From positions 1-42,538 of the forward strand of contig CAMNTQ010000029.1 of assembly GCA_946558695.1 (NCBI GenBank): a DNA stretch of 42,538 bases, read 5' to 3'. Each line of letters begins with the position of its first letter. Position 1 is the stretch's first letter. The position numbers and the translations under genes are program-made. Origin of the DNA: an uncultured Lachnospiraceae bacterium (GTDB lineage Bacteria; Bacillota; Clostridia; Lachnospirales; Lachnospiraceae). The notes beneath the pieces are model-generated. The model was not told the DNA's origin, made no database searches, and saw only the letters and a list, made by a program, of their open reading frames with translations. This document shows positions 39,779-42,538 of the stretch, piece after piece.

Positions 39779-42475
39779 ATGCCAATATCGGGAAAATTCA
39801 TAAGCAGGAGGTACGTAAGATTGAGTAGAATGAGTATAACGGTTCCTTATTATCATAGAGAAAGAAATAATCACAGAGAAAAAAGTGCCGGCAGAATGAC
39901 AGCGCCTGACAAAGCTTATGCTGTGCGCCGCGGTATCGAAGCAAAGCTTATGCTATGCGCATGTGCTTTGTTGATCTGTTGGGTGTTCTGTCTGCGGCAC
40001 GGGATGTTTGGCTCGAAGGTGGACTGGATCAGCCAGCACAGCGTACTGCCGGACTATTTCAGAAGACAGTTCTATGAGACGGGGAATCTGTTCCCAGAAT
40101 TCGCCGCCAATATCGGAGGCGGGCAGAATATCTACAACTTTTCTTATTATGGGCTTTACAGCCCGGTTATATTGCTGTCTTACTTCTTTCCGTTTGTGAA
40201 AATGGCAGATTACTTGATGGCGGCTCAGATCGTGTGCCTTGCGGCGGCGGGAGTGTTATTATACCAGTGGTTTTCGGGGAGAGGATTTGAGCGGAGAATC
40301 AGTTTCCTTACGTCGATTCTGTTTTTGCTGGCCGGTCCGATGGTATACCAGTCCTACAATCAGATTATGTTTGTGGATTATATGCCCTTTTTGTGCATGG
40401 GGTTTCTGGGAGTTGACCGGCATTTTGAAAAGAGGAAGAGCGGACTGCTTACAGCCGGCGTATTTCTTATGATCATGACAAGTTTTTATTTCAGTATCGG
40501 CGGAATGCTGGCGCTTGGCCTGTATGGATTGCATCGATATATCGGAGAGTGCGGGACAGAGCATGGCGGGCTTTCGGGCAGAAAGGAAAAGAAAGCGGCC
40601 GTTGCTGCATTTTTTCGGGAAGGGATTCGGTTCCTTATGCCTTTTTTCATTGCAGTATGCATGAGCGGCGTGCTGCTGATCCCAACGGCTGCGGCTTTGA
40701 TGGGAAGGAAGGGAGGCAGTAAAGGAACCGGCGTCAGTGCGGCGTCGCTCTTTTTGCCGGAGTTTTCCGCCGGAAGATTTTTCTATTCCCCCTATGGGAT
40801 AGGACTTACGACTTTTGCAGTCACGGCGCTGCTGTCGATGATGTTTTTTAAAAGATGGCGGGAGCGTGTGCTTGCATGGGGATGCGTGATCATCCTTACA
40901 GTGCCTTTTTTTGCATGGGCGCTCAACGGCGGACTTTATGTGCGGGATAAGGTGATGATTCCTTTTCTGCCCCTTCTGTGTTATGTGACGGCTTATTATG
41001 CAGATCATATGGACGGCATGGGAGAACGGCGGGAGAAAAAAAGAAATGTTTTTATGGGGATGCTTCCCTATGCAGCTGTTTTCTGTATCCTGACGGTTCA
41101 TTTCATCCGCTCCGGTCTCGGAAGATACGGGAAGTTGCTGCTGGCGGATGCTGTGATAATGCTGCTTAGCTATGCGCTGTATTGTATGAGGAAAAATGTA
41201 CTTTTCCTGCTGATACCGCCGGTGATACTGCTCGCTTTGTTTGGAAACACGTACAACATTCAGAAAAACAACTATGTAAGCAGGAAATTTTATGAGGAAG
41301 TAACAGAAGGAGAGGATGTCTCAGCGATCAGAGAAGCGGTGGAAGGGGAGGAAGGATTTTACCGGACGGAGCAGCTTGGAACAGAGGATGAGAATGCGGC
41401 AAACTTGAACAGGATCTGGGATATGGGGCAGTATGTATCCTCGGTATACTCCTCTCTGTATAACTACGATTATCAGCAATTCAGAAAGGCATTCGGCGTG
41501 GAACAGCCATACCGCAATTTCCTGATGCAGCCGGCTCTGAAAAACCCGGTCTATCAGAGATTTATGGGCGTAAAATATGTGGTGGAGGATGGGAAACTGC
41601 GCGAAAACAGGCTGGCTTCCCCGGTGGCCTATGTGACGGATAAGGTGATGGGAAAGAACGAGTATGAACGGATGCATTTCCCGGAAAATCAACTGGCGCT
41701 GCTTGATTATGCAGTCGTAAAAGAGGATGGCGCAGCAAAGAAAAAGAGAGCGGAAAAAAGAGAGGCAGTTCCGGTTCCTGTATCTTTGCCGGCAGAGATT
41801 GACTCTGAAAAAAGCCAGACTGTCCGTGTGAATATCCCGGAAAGCTCTGCTGCTGAAAGCGAGAATAATAATGGGGCGGAAAGAGTGTTGTTTTTGAAGT
41901 TCTGCGTAGAAAATCTGCGTCCGTCAAGGGATGTTACGGTCTGGTTTGAGGGAGAACGCAGTAAGCTGACTGCCGAAGGACATTTTTATTATAATGAAAA
42001 TACAGTGTTTACTTATGCAGTGCCGGTCGAAGGGAGTAAACGGCAGGCAGAACTGATTTTTTCAGCCGGCCATTACCGGATTTCGGATGCAGAATGTTTT
42101 ATGGGAACCCTTCCGGCAGAAAAAGACGCAAAAGAGCTGTACCAGTCGGGACTGATACTTGACAGAGATCGGACGAAAGGAAATGTGATCGCAGGAAGTG
42201 CCGCCGCGAAAAGAGCGGGCTATTTGATCACTACCATTCCTTTTGATCAGAACTTTAAAATATTTGTGGATGGAAAAAGCGCAGAGACAGAGAAGGTCAA
42301 TTCTGCATTTTTGGGGTGCAGGGTGAAAGAAGGGGAGCATGAGATTCAGATCGTCTACCATGCGCCGGGAACGGCGGCGGGAAAGGCGGTCTCGGTCATA
42401 GGGGCGCTTTTGTTCTGTGCGAACCTCTTTGCTTTTTGCGGTCCGCAGAACGGATATAAGCAGTGCATACCGTAA
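39779..42475 (+). CDS. YfhO-family multi-pass membrane protein (GT-C glycosyltransferase-like)
   Basis: This 898-residue polytopic membrane protein is of the YfhO family. The N-terminal half has about ten to twelve hydrophobic helices. The conserved GT-C-like loop after the first helix contains VDWISQHSVLPDYFR, with an acidic residue, and FYETGNLFPEFAANIGGGQN. From about residue 500 to 870 there is a soluble domain, then a last helix near 875-890. In Bacillus and Listeria, YfhO-type proteins decorate lipoteichoic acid with sugars from lipid-linked donors. Two starts are credible: ATG 39779 with GTGGAG, and TTG 39821 with AGGAGG nine nt upstream; they differ by 14 residues. After its stop the final 60 nt hold no gene I can recognise. 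Confidence 0.88.
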   Translation: MPISGKFISRRYVRLSRMSITVPYYHRERNNHREKSAGRMTAPDKAYAVRRGIEAKLMLCACALLICWVFCLRHGMFGSKVDWISQHSVLPDYFRRQFYETGNLFPEFAANIGGGQNIYNFSYYGLYSPVILLSYFFPFVKMADYLMAAQIVCLAAAGVLLYQWFSGRGFERRISFLTSILFLLAGPMVYQSYNQIMFVDYMPFLCMGFLGVDRHFEKRKSGLLTAGVFLMIMTSFYFSIGGMLALGLYGLHRYIGECGTEHGGLSGRKEKKAAVAAFFREGIRFLMPFFIAVCMSGVLLIPTAAALMGRKGGSKGTGVSAASLFLPEFSAGRFFYSPYGIGLTTFAVTALLSMMFFKRWRERVLAWGCVIILTVPFFAWALNGGLYVRDKVMIPFLPLLCYVTAYYADHMDGMGERREKKRNVFMGMLPYAAVFCILTVHFIRSGLGRYGKLLLADAVIMLLSYALYCMRKNVLFLLIPPVILLALFGNTYNIQKNNYVSRKFYEEVTEGEDVSAIREAVEGEEGFYRTEQLGTEDENAANLNRIWDMGQYVSSVYSSLYNYDYQQFRKAFGVEQPYRNFLMQPALKNPVYQRFMGVKYVVEDGKLRENRLASPVAYVTDKVMGKNEYERMHFPENQLALLDYAVVKEDGAAKKKRAEKREAVPVPVSLPAEIDSEKSQTVRVNIPESSAAESENNNGAERVLFLKFCVENLRPSRDVTVWFEGERSKLTAEGHFYYNENTVFTYAVPVEGSKRQAELIFSAGHYRISDAECFMGTLPAEKDAKELYQSGLILDRDRTKGNVIAGSAAAKRAGYLITTIPFDQNFKIFVDGKSAETEKVNSAFLGCRVKEGEHEIQIVYHAPGTAAGKAVSVIGALLFCANLFAFCGPQNGYKQCIP

Positions 42476-42538
42476 GAATATGATTAGGGTTGTTTCATGA
42501 AGAAAAATAAATAAACGGAAGAACATAGGATTTATCGA

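Noticed and set aside
40259..41101. Minus-strand open frame of 280 codons opposite the YfhO-like gene
   Set aside because: The translation is rich in H, K, Q and S with no motif or ribosome site; it is a shadow of the membrane-helix codons on the other strand.
42476..42538. Possible start of another gene after the YfhO-like gene
   Set aside because: ATG codons here run into stops within a few codons, and the sequence ends before any supported frame.

Overview
The window looks like a chromosomal segment of a low-to-moderate GC, spore-lineage Firmicute, most likely Lachnospiraceae (Clostridium cluster XIVa). The evidence is strong AGGAGG-type ribosome binding sites, housekeeping neighbours in Firmicute order (rsmD-coaD next to a YlbJ-like gene; scpA-scpB-dacF), a Rex-type operator, and an anaerobic, FeS-rich metabolism with no respiratory membrane genes. 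The species assignment is inference. No rRNA, tRNA, CRISPR array or intact transposase gene was seen.

Layout. 1-1357: end of an ABC exporter (ATPase cut by the window edge, plus permease). 1503-5009: monofunctional peptidoglycan glycosyltransferase, rsmD, coaD, a coiled-coil protein, and a convergent YlbJ-like membrane protein. 5095-17929: the centrepiece, an approximately 12.6-kb same-strand operon. Its order is L-lactate dehydrogenase, hdrB, hdrC, hdrA, flxD/mvhD, flxC, flxB, flxA, fumarate reductase FeS subunit, fumarate reductase flavoprotein, two-subunit class I fumarase, and an AspT-family carboxylate exchanger. Two Rex-like operators precede it and a strong terminator closes it. 18113-20966: an AT-rich two-gene cassette (degenerate tyrosine-recombinase-like protein plus AAA/DUF4143 ATPase) bracketed by two similar terminators. 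20999-22722: glnK-amtB on the minus strand with a terminator hairpin in the leader. 22807-28892: ECF sigma factor, zf-HC2 anti-sigma factor, and a permease-ATPase-permease BceAB-like transporter. 28963-33538: HAD phosphatase, metallophosphoesterase, scpA, scpB, D,D-carboxypeptidase. 33559-36929: YtrA-like GntR regulator, ABC ATPase and large permease. 37075-39474: DUF1292 protein, then a two-component system on the minus strand. 39504-39687: a palindromic repeat element. 39725-42475: TTAAGAA repeats and a YfhO-family membrane protein.

How the main operon would work (inference from families). FlxA takes electrons from NADH, and FlxB, FlxC and FlxD pass them to the flavin of HdrA. HdrA splits them between ferredoxin and HdrBC. 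Here the high-potential acceptor is proposed to be the soluble FrdAB pair, which has no membrane anchor. Fumarase and the exchanger supply fumarate from malate (or aspartate) and could export succinate. This would be a cytoplasmic NADH-dependent, ferredoxin-reducing fumarate reductase, switched on with lactate dehydrogenase by Rex when NADH/NAD+ is high. Residue-level details fit a quinone-independent enzyme: the FrdB second cluster motif has four cysteines, and the covalent-FAD histidine of FrdA is replaced by asparagine. I could not check how far this arrangement has already been described.
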